Positions 36,958 through 46,394 of a stretch of 64,000 nucleotides of DNA are shown piece by piece. Source of the DNA: Candidatus Thiodiazotropha sp. (ex Monitilora ramsayi) (GTDB lineage: Bacteria > Pseudomonadota > Gammaproteobacteria > Chromatiales > Chromatiaceae). Numbering within the stretch: position 1 is the first letter of the stretch; the number at the start of each line of letters is the position of its first letter. The position numbers and the translations under genes are program-made. The notes under the pieces are model-generated. The model did not search any database. It had not been told where the DNA came from and saw nothing but the letters and a program-made list of their open reading frames with translations. The stretch is from positions 186,001-250,000 of the forward strand of contig JAHXIP010000001.1 of the NCBI GenBank assembly GCA_025655575.1, in the 5' to 3' direction.

Positions 36958-37875
36958 TTATTTCCGCTTCTTCTTAGCCCTGGGATGCGCCTTGTCGTAG
37001 ATCTCAGCCAGATGCTGGAAGTCGAGGTGTGTATAGATCTGCGTGGTGCTGATATTGGCATGCCCCAACAGTTCTTGCACCGCACGCAGGTCACCTGAAG
37101 ATTCCAGCAGATGGCTGGCAAAGGAGTGGCGCAGTAGATGGGGATGGATGTTGCGGGGTGCACCTTGTTCTATCGAGCGCTGATGTAGCTGTTTCTGCAC
37201 CATGCTTCTGCTGATGCGTCTGCCACGAACACCAACGAAGAGAGCTGTTTCGTTGGATAACGCCATGGTTTCCCGTGCAACAAGCCAGTTCTCAATGGCC
37301 TCTCTAGCCTGCTTGCCGACAGGAACACGGCGCGTCTTAGCACCCTTGCCTGTGACTTCCACCATCTGCTCATGCAAGTCGACCTCACCGAGATTGAGGC
37401 TCACCAGTTCGGCCAGACGCAGGCCGGAGGAGTAGAAGAGTTCCATGATCGCTTTGTCTCTCAGCCCCACTGGCGAGTCATCATGGAAGTCCAGAAGCTG
37501 GCCGAGCTGATCGGCATCCAGGGTGGTTGGAAGCCTTCGCCTTACCTTGGGTGCACGCACCCCCAGTGCAGGGTTGGCATCCACTTCACCTTCACGCAGC
37601 AGATAACGATAGAGACTGCGTAGGCTCGATAACTCCCGGTGCAGGCTTTTGGGAGAGCGACCTTGCCGGTGCCTCTCTGCCAGATAGTGTCTTACCTGGT
37701 GCTGTGTGAGCTGTTGCCAGTCACGGATTTCTACGCTCTCTAGCCATTGCAGGAGTGCCTTGAGATCTCGGCCGTAGCTCTCGAGGGTATGCGGGGAGAG
37801 GCGTCTCTCATTCCGTAGGTGTGCAAGAAAGCATGCCACCCATTCCTGTAGTGATCTGGCTTGCTTGGGGGGCAT
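36958..37875 (-). CDS. xerC: Tyrosine recombinase XerC
   Basis: 305 residues from ATG at 37875; the frame is open to 38010 but those codons overlap the DUF484 gene. The SAM-like N-terminal domain (FLAHLRNERRLSPHTLESYG) binds the dif core. The catalytic domain has the arginine in SGLRLAELVSL, then HLLRHSFASHLLESSG and LLGHANISTTQIYTHLDF with the His, Arg and nucleophilic Tyr. With XerD it resolves chromosome dimers at dif. It is the last gene of lptM-dapF-DUF484-xerC. Confidence 0.95.
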   Translation of the reverse strand: MPPKQARSLQEWVACFLAHLRNERRLSPHTLESYGRDLKALLQWLESVEIRDWQQLTQHQVRHYLAERHRQGRSPKSLHRELSSLRSLYRYLLREGEVDANPALGVRAPKVRRRLPTTLDADQLGQLLDFHDDSPVGLRDKAIMELFYSSGLRLAELVSLNLGEVDLHEQMVEVTGKGAKTRRVPVGKQAREAIENWLVARETMALSNETALFVGVRGRRISRSMVQKQLHQRSIEQGAPRNIHPHLLRHSFASHLLESSGDLRAVQELLGHANISTTQIYTHLDFQHLAEIYDKAHPRAKKKRK

Positions 37876-37891
37876 GGGATACCCGCCTGGT

Positions 37892-38587
37892 TTAAATCCC
37901 CGGCAGGGAGACCGCCTGCAGGGTTCGACTGATGATCTCTCCCAGTCGGGTGAGAAACTCGGTGCCATGATGCGGTGCAAAACGTTTGGGGTCTGCGCTG
38001 CCGATGGCAAGCATACCCAAAACGCCTTCGCTTTTCAGAGGAATCAGGGCCGTGGAGTTGATGAGGTCACTCTCAGCACCGAAGATGTAGTTGAGTTGCT
38101 CAGGGTCGAGCTGTCCACAGATGGGTGTGTTTTGGGTAAAGAACTGCTGAAAGGTGTCAGCCTGATCATTCAGGGCCTCTTCTAGATGCTCATCGATATG
38201 GCTGGATGAGAAGAGCCGCAGTTCCATAGCATCGGCCTTGAAATCATCATGCAGTTCATCTTCAAGGGCATTCAGTACCTCGTCGAAAGTAGCGGCATCG
38301 ATCAGTTCAAGTGTCAGATGATGCATGCGCTCCTGCAGGGAGTGATTATGGCGGGCCACCTCCGTCACCTCATCAAGTTGATGTCGGGTCTCTTTCAGCT
38401 GTTTACGCAGAGACTCCACCTGACGCTCGATCAGTGAAACTGCTGTACCGCTCTCATGCGGGATTTCAATCGCTCCGAGAATTTGCGGGTGGCGTATGAA
38501 AAAATCGGGGTGCTCCGTCAGATAGTCAGCCACTTGGCTCTCAAATTCATTGGATGGGCTGTTTTCACTTGGGGCTTTCTGGGTCAT
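37892..38587 (-). CDS. DUF484 family protein
   Basis: 231 residues from ATG at 38587, overlapping the dapF stop (ATGA). VADYLTEHPDFFIRHPQIL is the family N-terminus, followed by a coiled coil (about 45-80) and a GAF-like domain (IPLKSEGVLGMLAIGSADPK). Function is unknown; the gene sits between dapF and xerC in most gammaproteobacteria. A GAF-like fold suggests ligand sensing but no ligand is known. Confidence 0.92.
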   Translation of the reverse strand: MTQKAPSENSPSNEFESQVADYLTEHPDFFIRHPQILGAIEIPHESGTAVSLIERQVESLRKQLKETRHQLDEVTEVARHNHSLQERMHHLTLELIDAATFDEVLNALEDELHDDFKADAMELRLFSSSHIDEHLEEALNDQADTFQQFFTQNTPICGQLDPEQLNYIFGAESDLINSTALIPLKSEGVLGMLAIGSADPKRFAPHHGTEFLTRLGEIISRTLQAVSLPGI

Positions 38588-39414
38588 AGCTCGATGATTC
38601 CTTCGTACACGGTGTCTGCCGCACCTCTCATCAGTACAGAATGATCTTCTGATGGCCACTCTATCACAAGATCGCCGCCAGGGAGGTGTACCTGCACGAT
38701 GGAATTGAGCTGACCGAGCAGAATACCGGCAACCACTGCAGCACAGGCGCCTGTGCCACAGGCTAGGGTTTCGCCCGTGCCACGTTCGAATACCCGCAGG
38801 TGTATCTCGCCAGGGTTATCGATCTGCATGAAGCCGGCGTTCACTCGCTGAGGGAAACGTTCATGCCGTTCAATCATTGGGCCCAGTTGTCCGACGGGTG
38901 CATCAGCCACAGCAGGCACCCGCAATACAGCATGAGGATTACCCATGGAGACCGCACTGATTTCATGGGTCACGCCGACAATATCCAGGGGGTAGGTGAG
39001 GGATCTTTCTGAGGTGATAAAGGGAATTTGCTCAGGTTCCAGCACCGGCACTCCCATATCAACTTCTACCAATCCATCCTCCAGGTGTTTGAGGATGATG
39101 GGTCCGGCAGGCGTGCCGACGGGGATTGTCGTCTCATCTGACAGGCCTTTCTCTCGCACAAATCGGGCAAAGCAGCGCGCGCCATTCCCACAGGCCTCTA
39201 CTTCTGAACCATCCGCATTGATGATGCGGTAGTGAAAATCAGTGTTAGGTAGTTTGGGGGGCTCGACCAGCAAGATCTGATCACAACCGACACCGAAACG
39301 CCGGTCTGCGATGTGGCGATATTGATCATCTGTCAGGGTGATGGTCTGGTGAATGGCATCAATGACGACAAAGTCGTTACCAAGGCCGTGCATTTTGGTG
39401 AAACTGAGTTTCAT
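38584..39414 (-). CDS. dapF: Diaminopimelate epimerase DapF
   Basis: 276 residues. The two catalytic cysteines lie in EACGNGARC and ACGTGACA, the classical DapF pair. FTKMHGLGNDFVVID is the N-terminal signature. The enzyme interconverts LL- and meso-diaminopimelate for lysine and peptidoglycan synthesis. ATG at 39414 overlaps the lptM stop by 4 nt (ATGA), and the stop overlaps the DUF484 start. Confidence 0.97.
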   Translation of the reverse strand: MKLSFTKMHGLGNDFVVIDAIHQTITLTDDQYRHIADRRFGVGCDQILLVEPPKLPNTDFHYRIINADGSEVEACGNGARCFARFVREKGLSDETTIPVGTPAGPIILKHLEDGLVEVDMGVPVLEPEQIPFITSERSLTYPLDIVGVTHEISAVSMGNPHAVLRVPAVADAPVGQLGPMIERHERFPQRVNAGFMQIDNPGEIHLRVFERGTGETLACGTGACAAVVAGILLGQLNSIVQVHLPGGDLVIEWPSEDHSVLMRGAADTVYEGIIEL

Positions 39415-39554
39415 TTGTCTTGCTGTTCGGTTTGTTCTGCCTCATCGGCGGGTGGCAGGAACAGTGGCCCTTTTTGACCGCAGGCACTAAGTAGATTGAG
39501 TATGCCGAGTCCGGCGATGAGGAGCCAGAGCAGGGTGCGAGGCCAGCAATGCAT
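39411..39554 (-). CDS. lptM: LPS translocon maturation lipoprotein LptM (YifL-like)
   Basis: A 47-residue ORF directly upstream of dapF. A hydrophobic signal (LLWLLIAGLGILN) leads to the lipobox LLSAC with Cys25, immediately followed by GQKGPLFLP, the conserved LptM/YifL motif. The mature lipoprotein has about 23 residues ending in an acidic, glutamine-rich tail. LptM assists oxidative maturation of LptD in the outer-membrane LPS translocon by mimicking LPS. The stop overlaps the dapF start (ATGA). Confidence 0.92.
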   Translation of the reverse strand: MHCWPRTLLWLLIAGLGILNLLSACGQKGPLFLPPADEAEQTEQQDK

Positions 39555-39638
39555 GTGCAAATCCCGTGGTGATTAGTAGATTCGCAGTATAACGGTAGAT
39601 CGGTGACGGGTCAGCTGGTGGGATCGATCAAGAAAATG

Positions 39639-42455
39639 CTACGAGAAAGCGTTGAGACGTTCTTCCACACGGCGTTTCAGTTCAAGTAATTCCACCGTGG
39701 CCGGTGGCTCGATCGGCTGGAAACTGCTGAGCCTCATGGAGGTGAGATAGATGGGGTAACGCTCGTCTCCATGCCGTAATGAGTGGAGGTATTCGGCGGT
39801 AGCGCTGTAGAGTTCATCACCATACTCCAGGTGTGTGAATTCCTGGTCGCCACAAATGAGAGAAACCGGCCTGCCGTTGGACTGAGCGGTATCGCTGACC
39901 AGGGTCAACTCCATATAGTCATCAGCGCGCACCAGCGGTACCCGGCGTCTTTCACAGCGGTACTCTCCGCTACGCAGTTTATTCAACTCATAGAACTCGG
40001 GTTCCGCCAGGAGGTTGCCGGTATCCCCCGGTAAGAGATTGTGCAGTTGCTGAAGACTATTGAGGAAACGGCGTTGTTGCAGCATTAGAAAACGTGGACT
40101 GTCGGCCGCCAGAGTCTGACGGAAAAGAGTGCCTTGTTCATCTAGGATATAGATCTCTGTCTCTTGTGCCTTGGTCTGGAAAAAGAGCTGAATAACGCTG
40201 GGTTGACAGCTCTTGAAGATAACAGGATAGGGACTCTTGGCCATGATCTCGGGATCAAATTCAAGTGCACGATAGACCCGCTGTGGTTGCTGTAGCTCCT
40301 CCAGCAAACTGTCGAATGATTCCAGGCTGCGCCATGAGTAGCGGTTCTTCTCTTCTTGCTGTACGACAAAAAACTCTCTACCCATGCGGAAGGCGTAACG
40401 ACCGTGATTCAGTTCGCCACTGTGAAAGCGCTGAATGATATGTCCAAAAAGATCGGTAATCCGATTTGCGATTTGTCCCCCGCGAACGCTTGAGAAGCTG
40501 TAGGCTCGCAGCTGGGTATCAGTCTGATCGGGTGCGGGTTGTAAATTGAGCAGATTGCATAGAGAGTCGAGCAGGCCCTCAGGTCCCTCATGGCGATCAA
40601 CCAACAACTCACCCCAGCTGGTCTGTAATACCACCTCGTGATGGATGGCAAGATTGGCGCGGGCGGCGGCAAAACTGAGCGGATCGTGCCGCTCACTGGT
40701 GAGCTGTTTACCCTCTTTGGTCAGGTGCTCCAAAGGGTCTGTGCCGATATTGATGAACATGGCCATCAACGTGGCAGAAGCGGGTTTGGCCAGTGTTTGC
40801 ATACCGGCCGAAGCCGGCATCCTGTGTGGAAACAGCTGACCGATGCTGCTGTGCAGTGAGAGCAACTCAGCGTGGGTCAGTTCAGTTTCACCCGGATAGA
40901 GCGTGATCAGACTGTCACCACCCCAGACCTGATTCACATGGCTCCAGACGATGATTTCCATCAGGTTTGTGGAGATCTTAATAGGGCGCTGATCGATCAA
41001 CGCTTCCTCATCGAGTTTGCCGCGATAGAGCATCCAGGCAAGACTGCCGTCTCGGGTTGGTCGAAAGTGTAGAGAGAGCTGGGGCTCCGAGAGGTTGCGT
41101 GAGATCCCCGGGTTGATGTGATCGATCTTGCCGGGCCGATGATCGAGTGCCGTATAGAGCTTGCGTCCCAGCAGGTTGAGTTCCTGTGGGTCGATGTGAC
41201 TTGTCTGGGCATACTTACGGGCGAAGTCAGTCAGTAACCGGTAGCTGCGGGTCAATACGCCGACCAGGGCGTTACGCTCACGGATGACCCGGTCGATTTT
41301 CCATTCTGAGCGAGTATCCATCATCTGCAGCTGGGTCTGTCCCCAGCCCCATTGACGCGTCAGGTCGAGCATAGCCTGGATACGCCAGTTGTCATGTTGC
41401 CGAGCGTGGCTGAGGTGCTCACCCACTTTGAAATAGAGACAGCGGCGGGCGAGTTCCAGGCGGTCTTTGTCGTTACTCTGCTTAAGATACTCTTCAACCC
41501 GTTGATAAAGCAGGATATAGGCATCGAGTTTATCGATATCCTTTTCACCACCGTAAATGGCCTCCTTTGCCTGCTGGGCCAGCCAGCGAGGTGAGGGGTA
41601 GTCCCGGCTGTAGGCTTCCATGAGGAAGATTTTTAGGATTGATTTATAGGGTGAGTCGATGCCTTTGTAGAGTTGCCAAAGGGCGGCGCCGAAAAACTCG
41701 TGAGCCGGCACATTGTCCAGCCCGCCCAGATCGATAACGTCCCTGGCCTTGACGAAGCGGTGAAACAGTAGGCTGTCGGCATATTCCTGATAGACCTCCT
41801 CATGGTCTGGGGGTACTAGCCACCATAGGGGGTAACGACCGGCGAGCAGTACGGCACTGCGATAGAACTCTTCAAGCAACAGACTGTGCTGTGTACTACC
41901 GCTGCTCTCCCGTGACAATTTTGACTTTTTGCCCTGACGGAAACGCACGGGATCGATGAGGAAAATGTGTAGTTCAAGCTCGAGCTCTGCAGCGCTCTTT
42001 TCAATGAGTATGATCTTCTTTTGCAAGTGCTCCCGTTGACTATCGGAGAGTGCGGGATCGTGACAGAGCCAAAGATCGAAATCGCTGCCGGATGACTGGC
42101 CGATGGTGCCGGTGCTGCCCATCAGATAGACTCCCTGGATGTGGTATAGACGTTGTGCACGCTTTTTATAGGCGAAACTGCGGCTCAGTTTCTTTGCCAC
42201 ATCCAGTGTCTGTCGGCTGGGACTGTAGTCAGGGATGCCAATAGGGGTGTTGCTACTGACAAACCCAGGTAGCATCGGGTGGTTGATGTGAAATAGCAGC
42301 GGCAGCAGGTCAATGAACTCCTGCTGGCTGGGGCGCAACTCATCTCTGATCCGCCTCAATCGCTCCCGATGCAGGCGCTGGAAACGTTGACGGATGGTAT
42401 TCAGGTCCTTGCGGCTGATGCCTTCGTCAAAACTGATGCGTTTTGTGGCAGGCAT
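39639..42455 (-). CDS. cyaA: Class I adenylate cyclase
   Basis: 938 residues, somewhat longer than E. coli CyaA (848). The N-terminal catalytic domain contains YLMGSTGTIGQSSGSDFDLW, the GS-x-D-x-D nucleotidyltransferase signature of class I cyclases, and FLIDPVRFRQGKKSKLSRES. HEFFGAALWQLYKGIDSPYK and LFLMEAYSRDYP-like blocks follow. The C-terminal part is regulatory. It makes cAMP for CRP. The start is 16 bases after a PAS/degenerate GGDEF gene, suggesting one operon. Confidence 0.93.
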   Translation of the reverse strand: MPATKRISFDEGISRKDLNTIRQRFQRLHRERLRRIRDELRPSQQEFIDLLPLLFHINHPMLPGFVSSNTPIGIPDYSPSRQTLDVAKKLSRSFAYKKRAQRLYHIQGVYLMGSTGTIGQSSGSDFDLWLCHDPALSDSQREHLQKKIILIEKSAAELELELHIFLIDPVRFRQGKKSKLSRESSGSTQHSLLLEEFYRSAVLLAGRYPLWWLVPPDHEEVYQEYADSLLFHRFVKARDVIDLGGLDNVPAHEFFGAALWQLYKGIDSPYKSILKIFLMEAYSRDYPSPRWLAQQAKEAIYGGEKDIDKLDAYILLYQRVEEYLKQSNDKDRLELARRCLYFKVGEHLSHARQHDNWRIQAMLDLTRQWGWGQTQLQMMDTRSEWKIDRVIRERNALVGVLTRSYRLLTDFARKYAQTSHIDPQELNLLGRKLYTALDHRPGKIDHINPGISRNLSEPQLSLHFRPTRDGSLAWMLYRGKLDEEALIDQRPIKISTNLMEIIVWSHVNQVWGGDSLITLYPGETELTHAELLSLHSSIGQLFPHRMPASAGMQTLAKPASATLMAMFINIGTDPLEHLTKEGKQLTSERHDPLSFAAARANLAIHHEVVLQTSWGELLVDRHEGPEGLLDSLCNLLNLQPAPDQTDTQLRAYSFSSVRGGQIANRITDLFGHIIQRFHSGELNHGRYAFRMGREFFVVQQEEKNRYSWRSLESFDSLLEELQQPQRVYRALEFDPEIMAKSPYPVIFKSCQPSVIQLFFQTKAQETEIYILDEQGTLFRQTLAADSPRFLMLQQRRFLNSLQQLHNLLPGDTGNLLAEPEFYELNKLRSGEYRCERRRVPLVRADDYMELTLVSDTAQSNGRPVSLICGDQEFTHLEYGDELYSATAEYLHSLRHGDERYPIYLTSMRLSSFQPIEPPATVELLELKRRVEERLNAFS

Positions 42456-42470
42456 CGCCTTAGGCCCGTC

Positions 42471-43268
42471 TTACAGGTCTTCGAGGGTGCGCTGTATCAA
42501 TCGTTGAGGATCATCACCCTTCTCCCAGGTGGCAACGCCGATGGCCAACTCGGGGACTGGGTTTCCATCTAGTTCAGACAACGCGCCTTCCTGACACTCC
42601 TGAATGATCTGCTGCAAAAGGTTTTCCGCATCTTCACGATCGGTTTCAGGCATAAGCAACAGAAACAGCTCGCTTTCGTATCGTCCGATGATATCGGCCC
42701 AGCGTAATCGCTCACGTAAGTAGTGGGCGAGGGAGAGAACCGAGACATCCGGCAGAGGGGTGTCGGGCATATCCGGGTGGTTCAGGCGCATGGCGCCGAG
42801 GGTCAGCGGATTGCCGTAACGACGGGTGCGTGTCACCTGCGCGGCGATGGCCTGCAGTGTGGCTTTGCGATTTGCCATGCCGGTAAGTGGGTCGGTGATG
42901 GTCAGGTCATCGACCTTTTTGCGTAATTGGTCGTTCTCCTTCTCGGCAAGTACCTGCGGACTGATGTCTTGGTAGAAATGGAGCCGTAATGGCATATCTG
43001 TGCCGTCTGTGACTTCCCTGACCTCACGATAGAGCCAGCGTTCGCCTTCGTCGTTGAGTGAGAGGTGGAGGATGTCGGTTTCATCAAACAGGGCGTGCAG
43101 GCTCTCAGGTAGTGTTGTTTTGTCTTTTCCGATCAACTCGTTACCTTCCAGGTTGAGCATCGTCTCAAGGGCAGGGTTGATCCAGCGGATACAGATATCA
43201 TTGTCGATGGCTAGCATGCCGGTAGGGCAGGCTTCGTAGAGGGCTTGATTGAAATGGATATCAACCAT
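42471..43268 (-). CDS. PAS domain plus degenerate GGDEF domain protein
   Basis: 265 residues, no membrane segments. A PAS domain (ACPTGMLAIDNDICIRWINP, about 12-110) is joined by a short coil to a GGDEF domain starting at LTITDPLTGMANRKATLQA. The active-site motif is replaced by ESELF at 198-202 (normally GG[D/E]EF), and the metal-binding region reads MRLNHPD instead of DxDxFK. Cyclase activity is therefore unlikely; it may bind nucleotides or act as a sensor. It directly precedes cyaA. Confidence 0.85.
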   Translation of the reverse strand: MVDIHFNQALYEACPTGMLAIDNDICIRWINPALETMLNLEGNELIGKDKTTLPESLHALFDETDILHLSLNDEGERWLYREVREVTDGTDMPLRLHFYQDISPQVLAEKENDQLRKKVDDLTITDPLTGMANRKATLQAIAAQVTRTRRYGNPLTLGAMRLNHPDMPDTPLPDVSVLSLAHYLRERLRWADIIGRYESELFLLLMPETDREDAENLLQQIIQECQEGALSELDGNPVPELAIGVATWEKGDDPQRLIQRTLEDL

Positions 43269-43436
43269 GGTTCGATTCTCTCCGTAACAGCAATGTGGCT
43301 GCCGATAGCCACGCTTTGTTTATGCATAACCTAGCAGACTGGTTCACAGTCGTACTTCAACAGATCAGAGCGGCAGGTGAGGGAAAATCTTTAGTGTTTG
43401 ATCCCGGTAACAAGCCGATTTGTAACGGCACTGATT

Positions 43437-43907
43437 TCAGTTGTAAACGGCAGTGATACGCCACTGGGTGCCCTGCAGTTTGAGATGTGCATGTACGGGG
43501 TTTTCGTCCAGCTCACCGATGCGCAGCAGCATCCGGTCTGGGCCGTCGAAAAAGGCGTAGGTCAATTGATCAGCAAAACCGCCATCGTTCGGGTTTCGGT
43601 TGTGAGAACGAAGTTGTGACGCAACCCAGTTGGTATTGACCATCTCATCAATGGCATTGGCGCCGAGTTGCTGGATGCCGCCCTGCAGCCAATCGATGAA
43701 ACTGTTGGAGACGTCACCAATCGAGCTCTCAAGGTTTTTATTGAGCTTGCGTTTTATCTGGTCGCGCACCGACTGGATATCAACCATCTCGTCGAGTGCC
43801 TGGCGGTGATGTTTCTCCAGCGCCTTATCCAGCCGGTAGACTGCGGTATAGGGCCAGATGAGAAAAGCGGCTACAAGAATGAGCAGCAGTGAAGCGAGTG
43901 CTTTCAT
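43437..43907 (-). CDS. DUF2939 family protein
   Basis: 156 residues. A signal/anchor helix (ALASLLLILVAAFLIWPY) is followed by YRLDKALEKHHRQALDEMVD, the DUF2939 N-terminal pattern, and a C-terminal strand region (VHAHLKLQGTQWRITAVY). The family is uncharacterised and predicted periplasmic or membrane-anchored. It stands alone between cyaA's partner gene and the RRM protein, both on the same strand. Confidence 0.82.
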   Translation of the reverse strand: MKALASLLLILVAAFLIWPYTAVYRLDKALEKHHRQALDEMVDIQSVRDQIKRKLNKNLESSIGDVSNSFIDWLQGGIQQLGANAIDEMVNTNWVASQLRSHNRNPNDGGFADQLTYAFFDGPDRMLLRIGELDENPVHAHLKLQGTQWRITAVYN

Positions 43908-43957
43908 ATTTCAACGTCAAACCATCATCGCGGGCTTCCGTGCCATCAAGCGTATAC

Positions 43958-43997
43958 ACAATCACGCCGCGAGAGTCTCCCTCGCTGGCGTGATTGT
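43958..43997. other. Strong stem-loop downstream of the RRM gene
   Basis: Bases 43958-43973 pair with 43981-43997 through sixteen base pairs with one bulged T, around a 7-base loop. It begins 12 bases after the stop of the minus-strand RRM gene. No T-run follows on either strand, so it is not a standard intrinsic terminator; protection of the mRNA 3' end or terminator function with Rho is possible. Confidence 0.6.
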
Positions 43998-44008
43998 ATC
44001 CGTAAGTT

Positions 44009-44275
44009 TCAGTGTCTTCGGTTTGGGCGGTCTTCGCGGGGCTTGGCCTCATTAACCCGTAAGTTACGGCCGTCCACCTCTTTTTCGTTCAAGGCCTTGA
44101 TGGCCGCATCGGCTTCATCGTTATTGGCCATCTCCACAAAGCCGAAGCCTTTGGAACGCCCGGAGAACTTGTCCATGATGACATTGGCGCTGGAGACCTC
44201 GCCGAATGCCGCGAACAGGTCTCGCAGCTCGTTATCGTTAATGCTCCAGGGCAGGTTTCCTACATAGATATTCAT
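44009..44275 (-). CDS. RRM-domain RNA-binding protein
   Basis: 88 residues forming one RNA recognition motif. RNP2 is IYVGNL at the N-terminus and RNP1 is KGFGFVEM in the middle; the aromatic residues that stack on RNA are present. The C-terminal tail is basic. Such small RRM proteins in bacteria bind single-stranded RNA, often in cold or stress response. ATG at 44275 fits family length; a TTG at 44281 would add two residues. Confidence 0.92.
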   Translation of the reverse strand: MNIYVGNLPWSINDNELRDLFAAFGEVSSANVIMDKFSGRSKGFGFVEMANNDEADAAIKALNEKEVDGRNLRVNEAKPREDRPNRRH

Positions 44276-44434
44276 CGTCAACTCTCAACGTCTGCATTGA
44301 AAAAACTGTGCTATCCAAAAACCCAATGCACTAAAGTCTATGGAAGCGCTGCTCCAGGCCACGGGCCAAAATGGCACGCGAAGGAGCCTTAAATACAGGA
44401 TCGGAGGATAGTCCCTGCTCCTGAGAGGTCAACT

Positions 44435-46342
44435 TTAGTACGTTTCCTCCGATTGTGCAGCCTCTATTTGTTCACTGATTGCGAGCCACTTCTCTTCTGC
44501 ATCAGCCAGTGATCCGTCCAAGGTCGCTTTATCCGATAGATGTTGTCTGAGATCTTCTTTCCGTGATTCCTCATAGAGTTGGGTATCTGAGAGCTGTGTC
44601 TCCAGGGCCTGCTGTTGTTGCTGTAGTTTGGATATCTGTTGTTCCAGCTTGTGTAGTTCTCGGGTCAGTGGCTGGAGTCTGCGGCGCTGTTCTGCCGCTT
44701 CACGTTTACGTTGCTTGCGTGAGGCGGCAGTGTGCTCACCCTGGCTGGCGGACGTTTTCTGCTGGGCGCTGTTTCTCTGATTGGATAACCAGGCTGGGTA
44801 GTCATCCAAGTCGCCGCCAAAATCAGTGACCTTGCCATCGTGCACCAACCAGAGCTCATCGGTGGTGATGCGTAGCAGATGACGGTCATGGGAGACGATG
44901 ACCATGGCGCCACTGAAGGCTTGTAAGGCCTGGCCGACGGAGTGACGCATCTCCAGGTCCAGGTGGTTGGTAGGCTCATCAAGGAGTAACAGATTGGGAC
45001 GCTGGTAGACCAGCAGGGCGAGTACCAGACGAGCCTTTTCGCCTCCTGAGAATGGCGCCACAGGTTCCAGCACCCGATCACCCTGAAAGCCGAACCCGCC
45101 AAGGAAGTTGCGCAGGGATTGCTCACTCGCTTTTGGGTCTAGACGTTGCAGATGCAGCAGGCAATTGGCCTGCGGATCGAGTTGCTCCAGCTGGTGTTGT
45201 GCAAAATAACCGATCCGCAGATCTTGTGCAGGTACGTGATCGCCACCGAGGGGATGCAGTTCACCGGCGAGTAACTTTATCAGTGTGGACTTGCCGGCCC
45301 CGTTCGGTCCCAGCAGTCCGATACGATCACCCGGTTCGATATTGAAGTTGATATGTTCGATGACGGGCTGGTTGGCGTAGCCGGCACTGGCCTGTTGCAG
45401 CTTTAACAAGGGGTGTGGATTTTTCGCTGGCTCCAGAAATTCGAAATGGAAAGGGGAGTCCACATGCGCCGGGCCGATCAACTCCATCCTTTCCAAAGCC
45501 TTCAGCCGGCTCTGGGCTTGTCGAGCCTTGGTTGCTTTGGCGCGAAAGCGATCGACATAGCTGCGGATGTGTGCGACTTCCCGTTGTTGCTTTTCGTATT
45601 CCACCTGTTGATTGGCCAGTCGTGCAGCGCGGATCTGCTCGAAGCCGGCATAGTTGCCTGTGTAAAGGGTGGCTTGCTGCTGCTCAAGGTGGACGATGTG
45701 ATCCGTAATACGGTCGAGAAAATCCCGATCATGGGAGATCAACAGCAGCGTACCTGGATAGTTGCGCAGCCAGTCCTCCAGCCAAATCACGGCATCGAGA
45801 TCGAGATGATTGGTGGGCTCGTCGAGCAGTAACAGGTCGGAGCGGCACATCAATGCCTGGGCCAGATTGAGGCGCATGCGCCAGCCGCCTGAGAAGTGGT
45901 TCACCGGACGATCTTCGTCCCTATTGAGAAAGCCAAGACCGTGCATGAGTTCTCCGGCACGGGCCTTAGCGGTATAACCATTGGCATGGTGTAGCGCCTC
46001 GTGTAGCTGTGCCTGGCGGGTGCCGTCGTCATCGGCTTGCGCAATTGCCAAGTCAGCCTCGATGCGTCGTAATGCCTGGTCTCCATCGATCACGAACTCG
46101 ATGGCAGGGCGCTCCAATGCCGCTGTCTCCTGGGCCACATGAGCGATCTCCAGCCTAGGAGGTAGGAATAGATTGCCCTCGTCGGTCTGTAGATTACCCA
46201 GGATCAGGCTGAAGAGACTCGACTTGCCGGTGCCGTTACCACCCGTAATACCAACCTTCCAGCCGGTATGCAGGGTGAAATCGGCCTGGCTGAAGAGCTG
46301 GCGGTTACCGCGTCGCAGGGCAAGGTGATCAAATCTCAACAT
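44435..46342 (-). CDS. yheS: ABC-F family ATPase YheS
   Basis: 635 residues from ATG at 46342, matching YheS length (637); 80 further codons upstream are open but not family-like. Two ABC domains: Walker A GITGGNGTGKSSL and LLGPNGAGKSTLIKLLAG, signature FSGGWRMRLNLAQAL and FSGGEKARLVLALL, Walker B LLLLDEPTNHLDL in both. The linker (about 240-320, RSYVDRFRAKATKARQAQSR) is the P-site tRNA interaction motif. A C-terminal basic coiled coil begins near 525. Acts on the ribosome, with no membrane domain. Confidence 0.95.
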   Translation of the reverse strand: MLRFDHLALRRGNRQLFSQADFTLHTGWKVGITGGNGTGKSSLFSLILGNLQTDEGNLFLPPRLEIAHVAQETAALERPAIEFVIDGDQALRRIEADLAIAQADDDGTRQAQLHEALHHANGYTAKARAGELMHGLGFLNRDEDRPVNHFSGGWRMRLNLAQALMCRSDLLLLDEPTNHLDLDAVIWLEDWLRNYPGTLLLISHDRDFLDRITDHIVHLEQQQATLYTGNYAGFEQIRAARLANQQVEYEKQQREVAHIRSYVDRFRAKATKARQAQSRLKALERMELIGPAHVDSPFHFEFLEPAKNPHPLLKLQQASAGYANQPVIEHINFNIEPGDRIGLLGPNGAGKSTLIKLLAGELHPLGGDHVPAQDLRIGYFAQHQLEQLDPQANCLLHLQRLDPKASEQSLRNFLGGFGFQGDRVLEPVAPFSGGEKARLVLALLVYQRPNLLLLDEPTNHLDLEMRHSVGQALQAFSGAMVIVSHDRHLLRITTDELWLVHDGKVTDFGGDLDDYPAWLSNQRNSAQQKTSASQGEHTAASRKQRKREAAEQRRRLQPLTRELHKLEQQISKLQQQQQALETQLSDTQLYEESRKEDLRQHLSDKATLDGSLADAEEKWLAISEQIEAAQSEETY

Positions 46343-46394
46343 GGGGCGGGAGTTTAACAGGCCCTCGTGCAGCGTCCCATATAGATTGACTATC

